Position numbers and translations under genes: made by a program. A stretch of 64,000 nucleotides of DNA from assembly GCF_029222965.1 (NCBI RefSeq), contig NZ_JARHUD010000002.1:62001-126000 (forward strand), in the 5' to 3' direction. Positions 9,154 to 17,323 of this stretch are shown one piece after another. Under the pieces are notes generated by a model. That model made no database searches. It saw nothing but the letters and a program-made list of their open reading frames with translations, and was not told the origin of the DNA. Numbering within the stretch: position 1 is the stretch's first letter; every line of letters starts with the position of its first letter. The stretch comes from Aquibaculum arenosum. GTDB taxonomy: Bacteria; Pseudomonadota; Alphaproteobacteria; Kiloniellales; DSM-21159.

Positions 9154-10314
9154 CTATTTCGGCTGCGTGGCGCGACGGGCGAGGATCTTGCTCAGGATCT
9201 TGCGCCGGCTGGCGACGGCATCCCTGTCCATGTACCCCTGCCGCATATGGCGGTGCCCGCTTCCGGGCCGATACGCCGAGCGGCCATGCAAGAGGCGGTA
9301 GTTATCCATCACCAGCATGTCACCCGGCTGAAGCTTAAAGCGCAGTTGGAAAGCCGCGTCGTTGACGATGTCAGTAAAGGCACGCCGTGCCCGATAATAG
9401 TGTTCCAGCACCTCCGGGGCCAAGGCGTCGATACAGTCCGTGCGATTGGACAGGCGCACCTGCTTGAGCCGCCCTGCAGCATCCAGTTCGATCAGGGGGC
9501 CTTCGCTTTCCAGCACGGTGTCTTCGTCGACATAGCGGAACTTCGGGCGGGTGCGGGTCAGGGTGTCAAATCCCTCCGGATCACGCTCGCGCAAGGCCAA
9601 GGCAGCGGCGAAGCCGTCCGTGATGGTGGAGTCACCGCCCTCGGCGTTGTTTACCAGACAGTGCAGCAGGACGTAGCCTGGCACCGGCTCGCGATAGGGA
9701 TTGTCTGCATGGGCCTCGAGCGCGCGCGGCGTCATGGTGAGATCAAAGGCCTGCGGCAGGGCTTTGACATCGGCAAGGCGCCCCCAGTTGGTCTCGCGCA
9801 AAGGGCCGATGAGCCTGCCAAAGCCCTCGATCCCCTCCATCTCGACCGGAAGGCCGCGCACCAATAGAAAGCCGAAACGATGCAGGGACTGCAACGCTTC
9901 GAGCAGTGCCGCCGGATTCTGCTCGATCACCGCAAGCTCGGCTTCCGAGCGGGGGTCATCGGCAACGCGCCAGGCCTCTTGCCCCGGCGCAAGCAAGGCG
10001 CCCTCCGCGTTGTCCCCCAGAAGCGCTGCGCGCAGGTATGCCGCCACGTAGCGAGTTCGATGCCCATCGCTGAAGGTGAGTTCCAGAGTATCCCCCTGGT
10101 CCACATGCACCGATGAGACAGTCAGGTCGAGTGGCAGACTCCAGGCATCGAGCAGCCGTTGACCGGTGATCGGGTCGCGCGTGTCAGCGTCCGGAGCCTG
10201 TTCCCGCAGCCATATCGGATGGAGCCGCTGCTCCGCGCCATCACTCCAGGTCAGCGCAACGACGCCGTTGCTGGTTTCCGCACGCGCGATCCTGGTTTGC
10301 TGCGCAAGGCTCAT
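9154..10314 (-). CDS. TauD/gamma-butyrobetaine-hydroxylase-like Fe(II)/2-oxoglutarate dioxygenase
   Basis: Predicted non-haem iron dioxygenase of the gamma-butyrobetaine hydroxylase type, which would convert gamma-butyrobetaine to L-carnitine. Residues 15-100 form a DUF971-like N-terminal domain with the tandem pattern LTWSDG...LTFSDGHRTRYV. The TauD domain follows, with iron ligands His202 and Asp204 (EAHADNPYR), the distal His343 (DNYRLLHGRSAY), and a downstream Arg for 2-oxoglutarate (GHRHMRQGY). The Cys residues that bind zinc in the N-terminal domain of eukaryotic hydroxylases are absent (LREQAPDADTRDP). It is divergent from the carnitine degradation operon across 175 bp, which supports the substrate guess, but another trimethylammonium substrate is possible. 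Confidence 0.75.
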   Translation of the reverse strand: MSLAQQTRIARAETSNGVVALTWSDGAEQRLHPIWLREQAPDADTRDPITGQRLLDAWSLPLDLTVSSVHVDQGDTLELTFSDGHRTRYVAAYLRAALLGDNAEGALLAPGQEAWRVADDPRSEAELAVIEQNPAALLEALQSLHRFGFLLVRGLPVEMEGIEGFGRLIGPLRETNWGRLADVKALPQAFDLTMTPRALEAHADNPYREPVPGYVLLHCLVNNAEGGDSTITDGFAAALALRERDPEGFDTLTRTRPKFRYVDEDTVLESEGPLIELDAAGRLKQVRLSNRTDCIDALAPEVLEHYYRARRAFTDIVNDAAFQLRFKLQPGDMLVMDNYRLLHGRSAYRPGSGHRHMRQGYMDRDAVASRRKILSKILARRATQPK

Positions 10315-10339
10315 GCTGTGTGTCCTCCAGCTTGATGAC

Positions 10340-10391
10340 GCGCGGACGCTATCCCAAGGCCGCGCAAGCTCTTAACGAAAACAGACGAAAA
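10340..10391. promoter_or_regulatory. Candidate operator region in carnitine divergent promoter
   Basis: Two copies of ACGAAAA lie on the same face of the helix (10375-10381 and 10385-10391, 10-bp period), the layout expected for an AraC-type regulator. Just upstream an inverted repeat GCGCGG-N14-CCGCGC spans 10340-10365. The region separates the dioxygenase from the BKACE-led operon. The CdhR/GlxA-type regulator encoded at the end of the operon is the natural candidate ligand; this is inference. Confidence 0.3.
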
Positions 10392-10489
10392 TCGGCTGTA
10401 TCGGTCAAGACGTCACGGTGTTTCGGCAGAGGATGGGCCGCAATCCCACACTGACTCGGCCAGCACAGGCTCGCAAAGGAGATCCCGCC

Positions 10490-11374
10490 ATGAACCGCGA
10501 AGTCATTGTGACCTGCGCCGTCACCGGCGCAGGCGATACTGTCGACAAGCACCCCTCCATTCCCGTCACCCCCAAGCAGATCGCCGAGGCCTGCCTGGAA
10601 GCGGCGGACGCCGGCGCTGCCATCACCCACATTCATGTTCGCGATCCGCAGACTGGCAAGGGCAGTCGCGAGACCGCTCTTTACGCCGAAGTGGTAGAGC
10701 GGGTGCGTGAGCGCAACAGCGACGTCATCCTCAACCTAACTGCTGGCATGGGCGGCGATCTGGTGGTGGACGATGAGAACCCCGCCGTGCCCGGTGAAGG
10801 AAGCGATCTCGTCAACGCCAAGACCCGCTTGCTGCACATCGAGGCGCTCCAGCCCGAGATCTGCACGCTGGACTGCGGCTCCATGAACTTCGGCGATGGC
10901 AATGCCGTGGTGCTGCAGACTCCCAACGTGCTGCGCCACATGGCGCGACGCGTGCAGGAGCTGGGGGTGAAGCCGGAGATGGAGGTCTTCGATACCGGCC
11001 ACCTCTGGTTCGCGAAACAGTTGGTTGCCGAAGGGCTGATCGACGCACCGCCCATGTTCCAGCTCTGCCTCGGCATTCCCTGGGGTGCGCCGGCGGATAC
11101 CGCCAGCATGGCTCACATGGCGCAGCAGCTTCCTTCCGGCGCCGTTTGGGCCGGCTTCGGCATCAGCCGCATGCAAATGCCCATGGTGGCGCAGGCCGTC
11201 CTACTGGGTGGCCATGTCCGCGTCGGCCTGGAAGACAATCTCTATCTTGAGAAGGGTGTACACGCGAGCAACGGCACCCTGGTTGAGAAGGCCGTGCGCA
11301 TCATCAGCGATCTGGGCGCCAAGGTTTGCAACCCTGCCGAGGCGCGGACGAAGCTCGGTTTGGCCGCCAAGTGA
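10490..11374 (+). CDS. BKACE-family beta-keto acid cleavage enzyme (dehydrocarnitine cleavage)
   Basis: Zinc-dependent enzyme (DUF849/BKACE) that condenses a beta-keto acid with acetyl-CoA and releases acetoacetate plus a new CoA ester. Next to carnitine dehydrogenase and a thioesterase the expected reaction is 3-dehydrocarnitine plus acetyl-CoA to betainyl-CoA plus acetoacetate, as for Pseudomonas CdhC. Visible marks are the zinc-site motif [12 protein letters not shown] near residue 47, [10 protein letters not shown] and the C-terminal [14 protein letters not shown]. An upstream in-frame ATG at 10418 exists, but the ATG used has an AAAGGAG site eight bases before it and gives 294 residues, the family norm. 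First gene of a four-gene unit. Confidence 0.88.
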   Translation: MNREVIVTCAVTGAGDTVDKHPSIPVTPKQIAEACLEAADAGAAITHIHVRDPQTGKGSRETALYAEVVERVRERNSDVILNLTAGMGGDLVVDDENPAVPGEGSDLVNAKTRLLHIEALQPEICTLDCGSMNFGDGNAVVLQTPNVLRHMARRVQELGVKPEMEVFDTGHLWFAKQLVAEGLIDAPPMFQLCLGIPWGAPADTASMAHMAQQLPSGAVWAGFGISRMQMPMVAQAVLLGGHVRVGLEDNLYLEKGVHASNGTLVEKAVRIISDLGAKVCNPAEARTKLGLAAK

Positions 11375-11385
11375 CAGGGACCATC

Positions 11386-12342
11386 ATGCAAGACCCGAAA
11401 AACATCTCCCGCGTCGCCTGTGTCGGCACCGGTGTCATCGGCGGCGGCTGGGCTGCCCATTTTCTGGCCCGGGGCTACGACGTGCTGGCCTGGGACCCCG
11501 GGGCCCAGGCGGAAGCTGCGCTGAAGCGCCTGATCGAGACCGCTTGGCCAGCACTGGAAAGCCTTGGTCTGGCCGCGGGCGCATCACTGGACCGGCTGCG
11601 CTTTACGGACAGCCTGCAGGAGGCAGTGGGTGATGTCGCCTTTGTCCAGGAAAGCGGGCCGGAGCGCCTGGACCTGAAGCGCAAGCTCCTGGCCGAGTTG
11701 GCAGCGGCCACGGGAGAGGAAACGATCATCGCTTCCTCCACGTCGGGCTATTCCATGACCGACATGGCGGCGGAGGCAGAGGACGCTTCGCGCCTCGTCG
11801 TCGGCCACCCCTTCAACCCGCCCTATCTCATTCCCCTTGTGGAGGTTGTAGGCGGCGAACGCACAGCCGGCTGGGCCGTGGACCAAGCCTGCGCCTTCTA
11901 TGAATTGGCAGGCAAGTCGGTCATCCGCATGGAGCGTGAATTGCCGGGCTTCATCGGCAACCGCCTGCAAGACGCCATCTGGCGCGAGGCGCTGCATATG
12001 GTAGCCGAGGGCGAAGCAACCGTGGAGCAGATCGACCAGGCGATTGTCGATGGTCCAGGTCTGCGCTGGGCGCTCATGGGCCCCTGTCTCACCTTCCACC
12101 TCGCCGGCGGCGAAGGCGGCATGGCGCACATGCTCGACCACTTCGGCCCCGCTCTCAAGGAGCCCTGGACCCGGCTGGAGGCCCCCGAGCTCACTAAGGA
12201 GCTGCGCGATTCCATGGTCGAAGGTTGCGAGCGCGAGGCCGGTGAGCGCAACATCGCCGAACTCGTCCGCGAACGCGATCGGGGCCTGATCGCTATCCTC
12301 AAGGCCCTGCGCGAGAGCAACACCGGAGGCGCGAGGCAATGA
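11386..12342 (+). CDS. L-carnitine dehydrogenase (3-hydroxyacyl-CoA dehydrogenase fold)
   Basis: Predicted NAD-dependent oxidation of L-carnitine to 3-dehydrocarnitine. The Rossmann motif VGTGVIGGGWAAHFLARGYDV lies at the N-terminus with the acidic residue of the NAD site in LAWDPG. The catalytic region GHPFNPPYLIPLVEVVGG and the C-terminal helical domain follow the 3-hydroxyacyl-CoA dehydrogenase pattern, but at 318 residues it matches the short carnitine dehydrogenase group (CdhA). The chosen ATG is 12 bp after the BKACE stop and preceded by CAGGGA; a start at 11326 would run into the previous gene. It overlaps the following thioesterase by four bases. Confidence 0.88.
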   Translation: MQDPKNISRVACVGTGVIGGGWAAHFLARGYDVLAWDPGAQAEAALKRLIETAWPALESLGLAAGASLDRLRFTDSLQEAVGDVAFVQESGPERLDLKRKLLAELAAATGEETIIASSTSGYSMTDMAAEAEDASRLVVGHPFNPPYLIPLVEVVGGERTAGWAVDQACAFYELAGKSVIRMERELPGFIGNRLQDAIWREALHMVAEGEATVEQIDQAIVDGPGLRWALMGPCLTFHLAGGEGGMAHMLDHFGPALKEPWTRLEAPELTKELRDSMVEGCEREAGERNIAELVRERDRGLIAILKALRESNTGGARQ

Positions 12343-12803
12343 GCGTACTGCGTCTGCATCGCGACGTCGTCCGGCCGCACATGATCGACTACAACGGCCA
12401 CCTGAACGAGGGGTGGTACGTCATCATTTTCTGCGCGGCTACAGATGCCCTCTATGACCACATCGGGGCTGACGCGACCTGGCGCGCCGAAAGCGGCTGT
12501 TCGCTCTATACCCTGGAAGCCCACGTTCGCTATCTGCGCGAGGTGCCCGTCGATACCAAAATCACCATCGCCACTCATGTCCTCGATCTCGATCACAAGC
12601 GCATCCACTTCGCCCACGAGATGGAGCGCAACGGCGAGATCGTGGCCACGGAAGAGATCCTGGCCATGTGCGTCGATACCGGGTTGGGCCGCAGCACGGT
12701 GATGAGCGACGGCCTGCAGGACCGCTTCCGCGCGCTTTGCACGGCAGAGGCGCCAGACTATGTTGGCCGCCGGATCGCCCTGCCGGGAGCACGCGAACAC
12801 TGA
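12339..12803 (+). CDS. Hot-dog thioesterase, probable betainyl-CoA thioesterase
   Basis: A 154-residue single hot-dog domain of the 4-hydroxybenzoyl-CoA thioesterase type (RPHMIDYNGHLNEGWYVIIF at the start, with the acidic catalytic position in DYNGHLN). Translationally coupled to carnitine dehydrogenase through an ATGA overlap. In Pseudomonas carnitine operons the equivalent CdhB hydrolyses betainyl-CoA to glycine betaine, which fits this position exactly. Family is certain; substrate comes from context. Confidence 0.82.
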   Translation: MSVLRLHRDVVRPHMIDYNGHLNEGWYVIIFCAATDALYDHIGADATWRAESGCSLYTLEAHVRYLREVPVDTKITIATHVLDLDHKRIHFAHEMERNGEIVATEEILAMCVDTGLGRSTVMSDGLQDRFRALCTAEAPDYVGRRIALPGAREH

Positions 12804-12842
12804 CGCCGCCGCCCGCCGGGCTCTAGGGTCAGGAGGACGACG

Positions 12843-13838
12843 GTGCTGACGGAACGCAACCGCGAAACGCCGCAGCGTGTCGGCTTCCTGCTTGTCCCCG
12901 GCTTCTCCATGCTCTGCCTCGTTTCAGCCATCGAGCCCCTGCGGGTGGCCAATCAACGCGGCGGCGGCCACCTCTATTCCTGGCACTTCTTCTCGGCGGA
13001 CGGAGAGCCGGTCCAGGCCAGCAACGGCATGGCTATCGTGGCCGAAGCGCCTATCGCCGAAGTCGGGCCGCTGCCTGTGGTCATCACCGTGGCGGGATTC
13101 GATGTCGACGGGCAAGCCGATCCACGGATCGCCGCGTGGCTGCGTCATGAATCAGTCCGCGGTGCGGACCTGGGCGCCCTGGACACCGGTCCCTTTCTGC
13201 TCGCACGCGCCGGCCTGCTGGGCGGCTACCGTGTGACGCTGCATTGGGAGGCCCTGCCGGCCTTTCGCGAGGCCTTTCCCGACATCGACGCCCGCGAAAC
13301 GCTCTTCGAGATCGACCGTAACCGCTTCACCTGCTCCGGCGGCACGGCGGCGCTCGATCTCATGCTGCACCTCATCTCCTTGGGGCATGGCGCGGAGCTG
13401 GCACGCCGGGTCAGCGAGCAGTTTATCCACGACCAGATTCGCGCGCCGGAGGAGCAGCAGCGCATGCCGGCGGACCGACGGGTCGGCGCGCGCAGCGAGC
13501 GACTGGCGGACATCTTGGAAACCATGGAAGGCAACATGGAGGAGCCGCTCTCGCTGGACGAGCTGGCGTGCCAGGCGGGCCTGTCCAAGCGCCAACTCTC
13601 TCGCCTCTTTCGAAATCATGTCGGCGCGCCGCCGCTACGGCATTATCTCAACTTGAGGCTGGATCGCGCGCAGCAGCTCCTGCAGCAGACCCGCATGCCG
13701 GTCTTCGAGGTGGGGCTGGCCTGCGGCTTCAGTTCTGCTCCTTACTTTAGCCGGGCTTACCATGCTCGCTTCGGGCATCCGCCGGTGCAGGAACGCCGCG
13801 ACGATCGACCGCGCCAGACACCCTTCGGCCCGGCCTAA
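12843..13838 (+). CDS. GlxA/CdhR-type AraC-family transcriptional regulator
   Basis: Transcriptional activator with an N-terminal class-I glutamine-amidotransferase-like (DJ-1/PfpI) domain (residues about 10-180) and a C-terminal AraC double HTH (about 220-320, EEPLSLDELACQAGLSKRQ and CGFSSAPYFSRAYHARFG). This is the layout of CdhR, GbdR and SouR, the regulators of carnitine and betaine catabolism in Pseudomonas. Start is GTG with a strong AGGAGGAC site. It ends the carnitine operon and most likely senses carnitine or a metabolite and activates the operon and the divergent dioxygenase gene. Confidence 0.85.
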   Translation: MLTERNRETPQRVGFLLVPGFSMLCLVSAIEPLRVANQRGGGHLYSWHFFSADGEPVQASNGMAIVAEAPIAEVGPLPVVITVAGFDVDGQADPRIAAWLRHESVRGADLGALDTGPFLLARAGLLGGYRVTLHWEALPAFREAFPDIDARETLFEIDRNRFTCSGGTAALDLMLHLISLGHGAELARRVSEQFIHDQIRAPEEQQRMPADRRVGARSERLADILETMEGNMEEPLSLDELACQAGLSKRQLSRLFRNHVGAPPLRHYLNLRLDRAQQLLQQTRMPVFEVGLACGFSSAPYFSRAYHARFGHPPVQERRDDRPRQTPFGPA

Positions 13839-13846
13839 GGGCAACA

Positions 13847-13861
13847 TGCGCCGATGGCGCA
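13847..13861 (+). terminator. Short hairpin after the carnitine operon
   Basis: Perfect 6-bp stem TGCGCC-gat-GGCGCA just after the regulator stop codon. No T-run follows, so it may be a Rho-dependent end, an mRNA-stabilising hairpin or chance. Confidence 0.25.
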
Positions 13862-13925
13862 GAGCCATGGCACCGCGCTGAAGCCATGAGGTGACGTAAG
13901 AGTCCGCTATCTGTATTCTGAGCGC

Positions 13926-14768
13926 ATGGAAGACTTCAGCGACGCCCAAATCGACCGCTATGCACGTCACCTCGTGCTGCCGGAAATCGGCGAAGCCGGA
14001 CAGCGCCGCTTGATGCAGGCCCGGGTGCTGGTGGTCGGCGCCGGCGGCCTGGGCTCGCCACTTTTGCTCTATCTGGCCGCTGCAGGCGTGGGATGTCTCG
14101 GGGTCATCGATCACGACACCGTCGACCTCTCGAACCTGCAACGACAGGTCCTGCACAGCACCGCGGACGTGGACCGTCTCAAGGTGGAAAGCGCCCGCGC
14201 CCATCTCCGCGCCCTCAATCCCGAGGTTGAGGTGGTGGTACATCCGGAGCGCCTCACGCCGGAGAATGCCCTGGAGCTAATCGCCCGCTACGATATCGTG
14301 GCCGACGGCAGCGACAACTTCGCCACGCGCTACCTTGTCGCCGATGCCTGTCATCTCGCGGGACGCACGCTCGTCTCCGCCGCCATGATGCGCTTCGAAG
14401 GCCAGCTTTCGGTCTATCGCTCTTATCTCGGTCATGGCACCGAGGGCACGGAGAACCCCTGCTGGCGCTGCGTCTATCCCGACCAGCCGGACAGCAGCTT
14501 CAAGGCCTCCTGCGCCGATGTGGGCGTCCTTGCCAGCCTGCCGGGCGTTTTGGGTACCTTGCAGGCAACAGAGGTGATGAAAGAGATCGTTGGGTTCGGT
14601 CGTTCCCTTGCCGGCCGCCTGCTGCTCTATGAGGGATTGGAGGGCCGCTTTTCCGAACTGCGGGTCAAGGCAGATCCCCATTGTCCGCTTTGCAGCCAGG
14701 AAGCGCAAATCACCTCCATCGATGCCGACACCTACCGTGACACTGCGGCCTCTTACGCTGCGGAGTGA
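13926..14768 (+). CDS. moeB: MoeB/ThiF-family adenylyltransferase
   Basis: E1-like enzyme that adenylates the C-terminal Gly of a small sulfur carrier (MoaD or ThiS type). Motifs seen: nucleotide-binding GAGGLGSPLLLYLAAAG, acidic VIDHDTVDLSNLQRQ, DGSDNFATRYL, and the two zinc CxxC pairs (CWRCVYP and CPLCSQ). SCADVGVLASLPGVLGTLQATE is the usual MoeB block. The 280 residues exclude the extra rhodanese domain of MoeZ-type proteins. Which carrier it serves cannot be told here; no moaD, moaE or thiS lies nearby. Confidence 0.85.
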   Translation: MEDFSDAQIDRYARHLVLPEIGEAGQRRLMQARVLVVGAGGLGSPLLLYLAAAGVGCLGVIDHDTVDLSNLQRQVLHSTADVDRLKVESARAHLRALNPEVEVVVHPERLTPENALELIARYDIVADGSDNFATRYLVADACHLAGRTLVSAAMMRFEGQLSVYRSYLGHGTEGTENPCWRCVYPDQPDSSFKASCADVGVLASLPGVLGTLQATEVMKEIVGFGRSLAGRLLLYEGLEGRFSELRVKADPHCPLCSQEAQITSIDADTYRDTAASYAAE

Positions 14769-14864
14769 CATGCCACTCACGCGAAGAGCAGCAGCGGTGC
14801 CTCAGGGCTGCCGATGGCGAAGGGGAAACGCCTCGAAGGGGCGGGCCCGGCGGATAATGATCGC

Positions 14865-16904
14865 ATGACCGCGTGGCTGCTCGCATCCGCCCTCGGCCTT
14901 ACGACCCTGTCCTTGACAGCCGCGCTGCTGCGGACCCGGCGTCGAGAACGCCAGGCCGGTGCGCAGCGTGAAAGCCTGCAACACGAACTGAGCAGCCTGC
15001 GAGAGACGCTCGCGGCCGAACGGGAAGCACAGCAGAGCGCCCGCAAAGACAGCGACCGGCTCGCGGCACTGGTCGACCACGTGCCCCGACCAGTGTGGAC
15101 ACGGGACAGCCGGGGCCGCCTGACATACTGCAACGCCGCCTACGCCGCCGTGCTCGAAGCGGAGCGTGAGGGCGTGATCGCCCACAACGTGCCGCTGGTG
15201 GAAACGCCCGATCACGCACGCCTTCAGACCCTGATCGACCAGGCGCTATCAGGCGAAGCTGCTCAGAGTGATCGTTTCCACATCATCGCCGACGGCCAAC
15301 GGCGCTATTGGGAATTGACGGAGGTGCCGCTCGCAACCGGTGAGCTCATTGGCTATGCGCGAGACCTGACGGAGTGGCAGGAAACCGACAAGAACCTGCG
15401 CCGGCACCTGGAAGCGCAACAAAGCATCCTGGAGAGTATCGGCATTGGTATCGCCATTCTCGACTCCGATATGCATCTGAGCTTCTTCAATCTCGCCTAC
15501 GCGGCGATCTGGCAATTCGACGAGGATTTCCTGGCCGAAGGCCCGCATGTCAGCGAGATGCTCGAATGGCTGCGCGAGCACCAGCGCCTTCCGGAGCAGG
15601 TGAACTTTTCCGCCTGGCGGCAGCAGCGTATCCGTAAGCTGGAGATGCTGGTCGAGCCAGAGGAGGAGGCGCACCACCTGCCCAGCGGGCGCACGCTGCG
15701 CGCCACCTTGCACCCCCATCCTTTTGGCGGTGTGGTGCAGGTCTACGAGGACGTCACCGACCGCCTGGAACTGGAGCGGACCTACAATACCTTGCTGGCC
15801 GTCCAGCGAGCGACCCTGGACAGCCTGCACGAAGGCGTTGCCGTCTATGGTCCGGACGGGCGTCTGCGCCTGAGCAATCCCGCCTTCGCCCGCATCTGGA
15901 ACCTGTCCCTGCCCTGGCTTGATGAGCAGCCGCACGTTCGAGAGATGGTGGCACGCTGCAGAAGCTTTTTCGATGTGTCCGACGAGGCCTGGCCGGACCT
16001 CTTGGAGAAGATCGTCGCCATCACGACTGAGGCCCAAACCCGTGCCGGTCGGATGGATCGAAGCGACGGTTCGGTCATCGAGTGGCGGCAGACTCCCTTG
16101 CCCGACGGCAACTGTGTACTGGGCTACGTGGATGTCACTGATAGCGTCAACGCCAAGCAGGCGCTGGTCGAACGCAACGAGGCCCTTGAGACCGCCGACA
16201 GGCTGAAAAGCGAGTTCATTGCCAACATCTCCTACGAGCTGCGCACACCGCTCAACGCCATCGTCGGCTTCGCCGAGATGCTGCAGCAGAACTACTTCGG
16301 CGAACTGAACGAACGGCAACAGGAGTATGCCGGCGCCATCATCAACTCCTCACAACAGCTGATGGCGCTGATCAACGACATACTTGACCTCGCCTCCATC
16401 GAGGCCGGTTACATGGAAATCGAGACCGGCGAGGTGGATCTTTGCCAACTGGTCACCAGCGTGGAGAAGCTGTGGCGCGACAGGGCCCGGACCCGCAACC
16501 TGGCACTGACAGTCTCCTGCCCTGACGAAATCGGCACGCTGCAAGGCGACGAGCGTCGCCTCAGCCAGGTGCTGTTCAACCTGCTGTCCAATGCCTTCCG
16601 CTTCACGCCGGATCGTGGGGCGATCGAGGTCGCTGTAGAGCGCAAAGCCCACGAAGTGATTCTCACCGTCAAGGACAACGGAATCGGCATTCCGGAAGAT
16701 GAGCGCGCGGGTATCCTGGGCCGGGAGGACTACGGACGCTTTTCCCGCACGCAACGCCGGCGGACCGGCGCCGGCATGGGGCTGGTGCTGGCACGCTCTC
16801 TCATCGAACTGCACGGCGGGCACCTGGAACTGGAGTCGACGCCCAAGAAGGGGACGATAGCCCGCTGTCACCTGCCGTCCGCGCAGCCTGCAACCCACGG
16901 ATGA
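14865..16904 (+). CDS. DivL-like PAS sensor kinase with Tyr in place of the phosphoacceptor His
   Basis: A 679-residue membrane-anchored histidine-kinase-like protein. One N-terminal membrane segment (LLASALGLTTLSLTAALL) is followed by a coiled coil (about 30-60), three PAS domains (about 65-175, 185-305 and 315-430), a DHp domain and a HATPase domain. In the DHp H-box the normal HELRTPL reads YELRTPL, putting Tyr457 where the phosphoaccepting His should be. ATPase boxes look intact (N box NLLSNAF, G1 DNGIGIPEDE, G2 GAGMGLVLARSL). This is the hallmark of Caulobacter DivL, which controls CckA and CtrA, and of related alphaproteobacterial kinases. An upstream ATG at 14814 is possible. No response regulator is adjacent. 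Confidence 0.85.
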   Translation: MTAWLLASALGLTTLSLTAALLRTRRRERQAGAQRESLQHELSSLRETLAAEREAQQSARKDSDRLAALVDHVPRPVWTRDSRGRLTYCNAAYAAVLEAEREGVIAHNVPLVETPDHARLQTLIDQALSGEAAQSDRFHIIADGQRRYWELTEVPLATGELIGYARDLTEWQETDKNLRRHLEAQQSILESIGIGIAILDSDMHLSFFNLAYAAIWQFDEDFLAEGPHVSEMLEWLREHQRLPEQVNFSAWRQQRIRKLEMLVEPEEEAHHLPSGRTLRATLHPHPFGGVVQVYEDVTDRLELERTYNTLLAVQRATLDSLHEGVAVYGPDGRLRLSNPAFARIWNLSLPWLDEQPHVREMVARCRSFFDVSDEAWPDLLEKIVAITTEAQTRAGRMDRSDGSVIEWRQTPLPDGNCVLGYVDVTDSVNAKQALVERNEALETADRLKSEFIANISYELRTPLNAIVGFAEMLQQNYFGELNERQQEYAGAIINSSQQLMALINDILDLASIEAGYMEIETGEVDLCQLVTSVEKLWRDRARTRNLALTVSCPDEIGTLQGDERRLSQVLFNLLSNAFRFTPDRGAIEVAVERKAHEVILTVKDNGIGIPEDERAGILGREDYGRFSRTQRRRTGAGMGLVLARSLIELHGGHLELESTPKKGTIARCHLPSAQPATHG

Positions 16905-17077
16905 CGGCTGGCAGGGCAGCCTTCCTGTCTCATCCTGGGCATTTTCAGGCCCAAAGCGTGGAAATCACTGGAAAAAGTGCCCGTTCTCAGCCCGGCCAAG
17001 GTTGCAGTTCTCTGACAAGCCCATTACCTTCGAATCGCTGGCTGCATGGATTCGTTGAGGAACAAGGGCAACTTCCG

Positions 17078-17290
17078 ATGCAACGCTATTGGGTGATCGG
17101 TGGCGAGTACAAGGACACTTCTTTCCAGGCCGTCGCTGCCGGTCGCGAGGAATGGTTCGGTCCCTTCGACAGCTTCGAGCAGGCCAAGAAGGAATGGGCA
17201 CGCCTTGCCTGGTCCACCGTCGACCACGCAACGACACGCTATCGCATCGAGGCGATGGATCCTGACGAATCGCCCCCCTGCACCGATTGA
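17078..17290 (+). CDS. DUF4170 domain-containing protein
   Basis: Small 70-residue soluble protein of the alphaproteobacterial DUF4170 family, recognised by MQRYWVIGGEYKDTSF, the acidic-aromatic centre EEWFGPFDSFEQAKKEWARLAW and VDHATTRYRIE. The family function is unknown. An open frame extends upstream to 16901 but only the part from this ATG matches the family. It stands alone between the DivL-like kinase and an uncharacterised gene; the 173 bp upstream hold no recognised element. Confidence 0.8.
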   Translation: MQRYWVIGGEYKDTSFQAVAAGREEWFGPFDSFEQAKKEWARLAWSTVDHATTRYRIEAMDPDESPPCTD

Positions 17291-17323
17291 TGCACGTTCC
17301 ATGCTGAGTGCCAGCAATACCCA

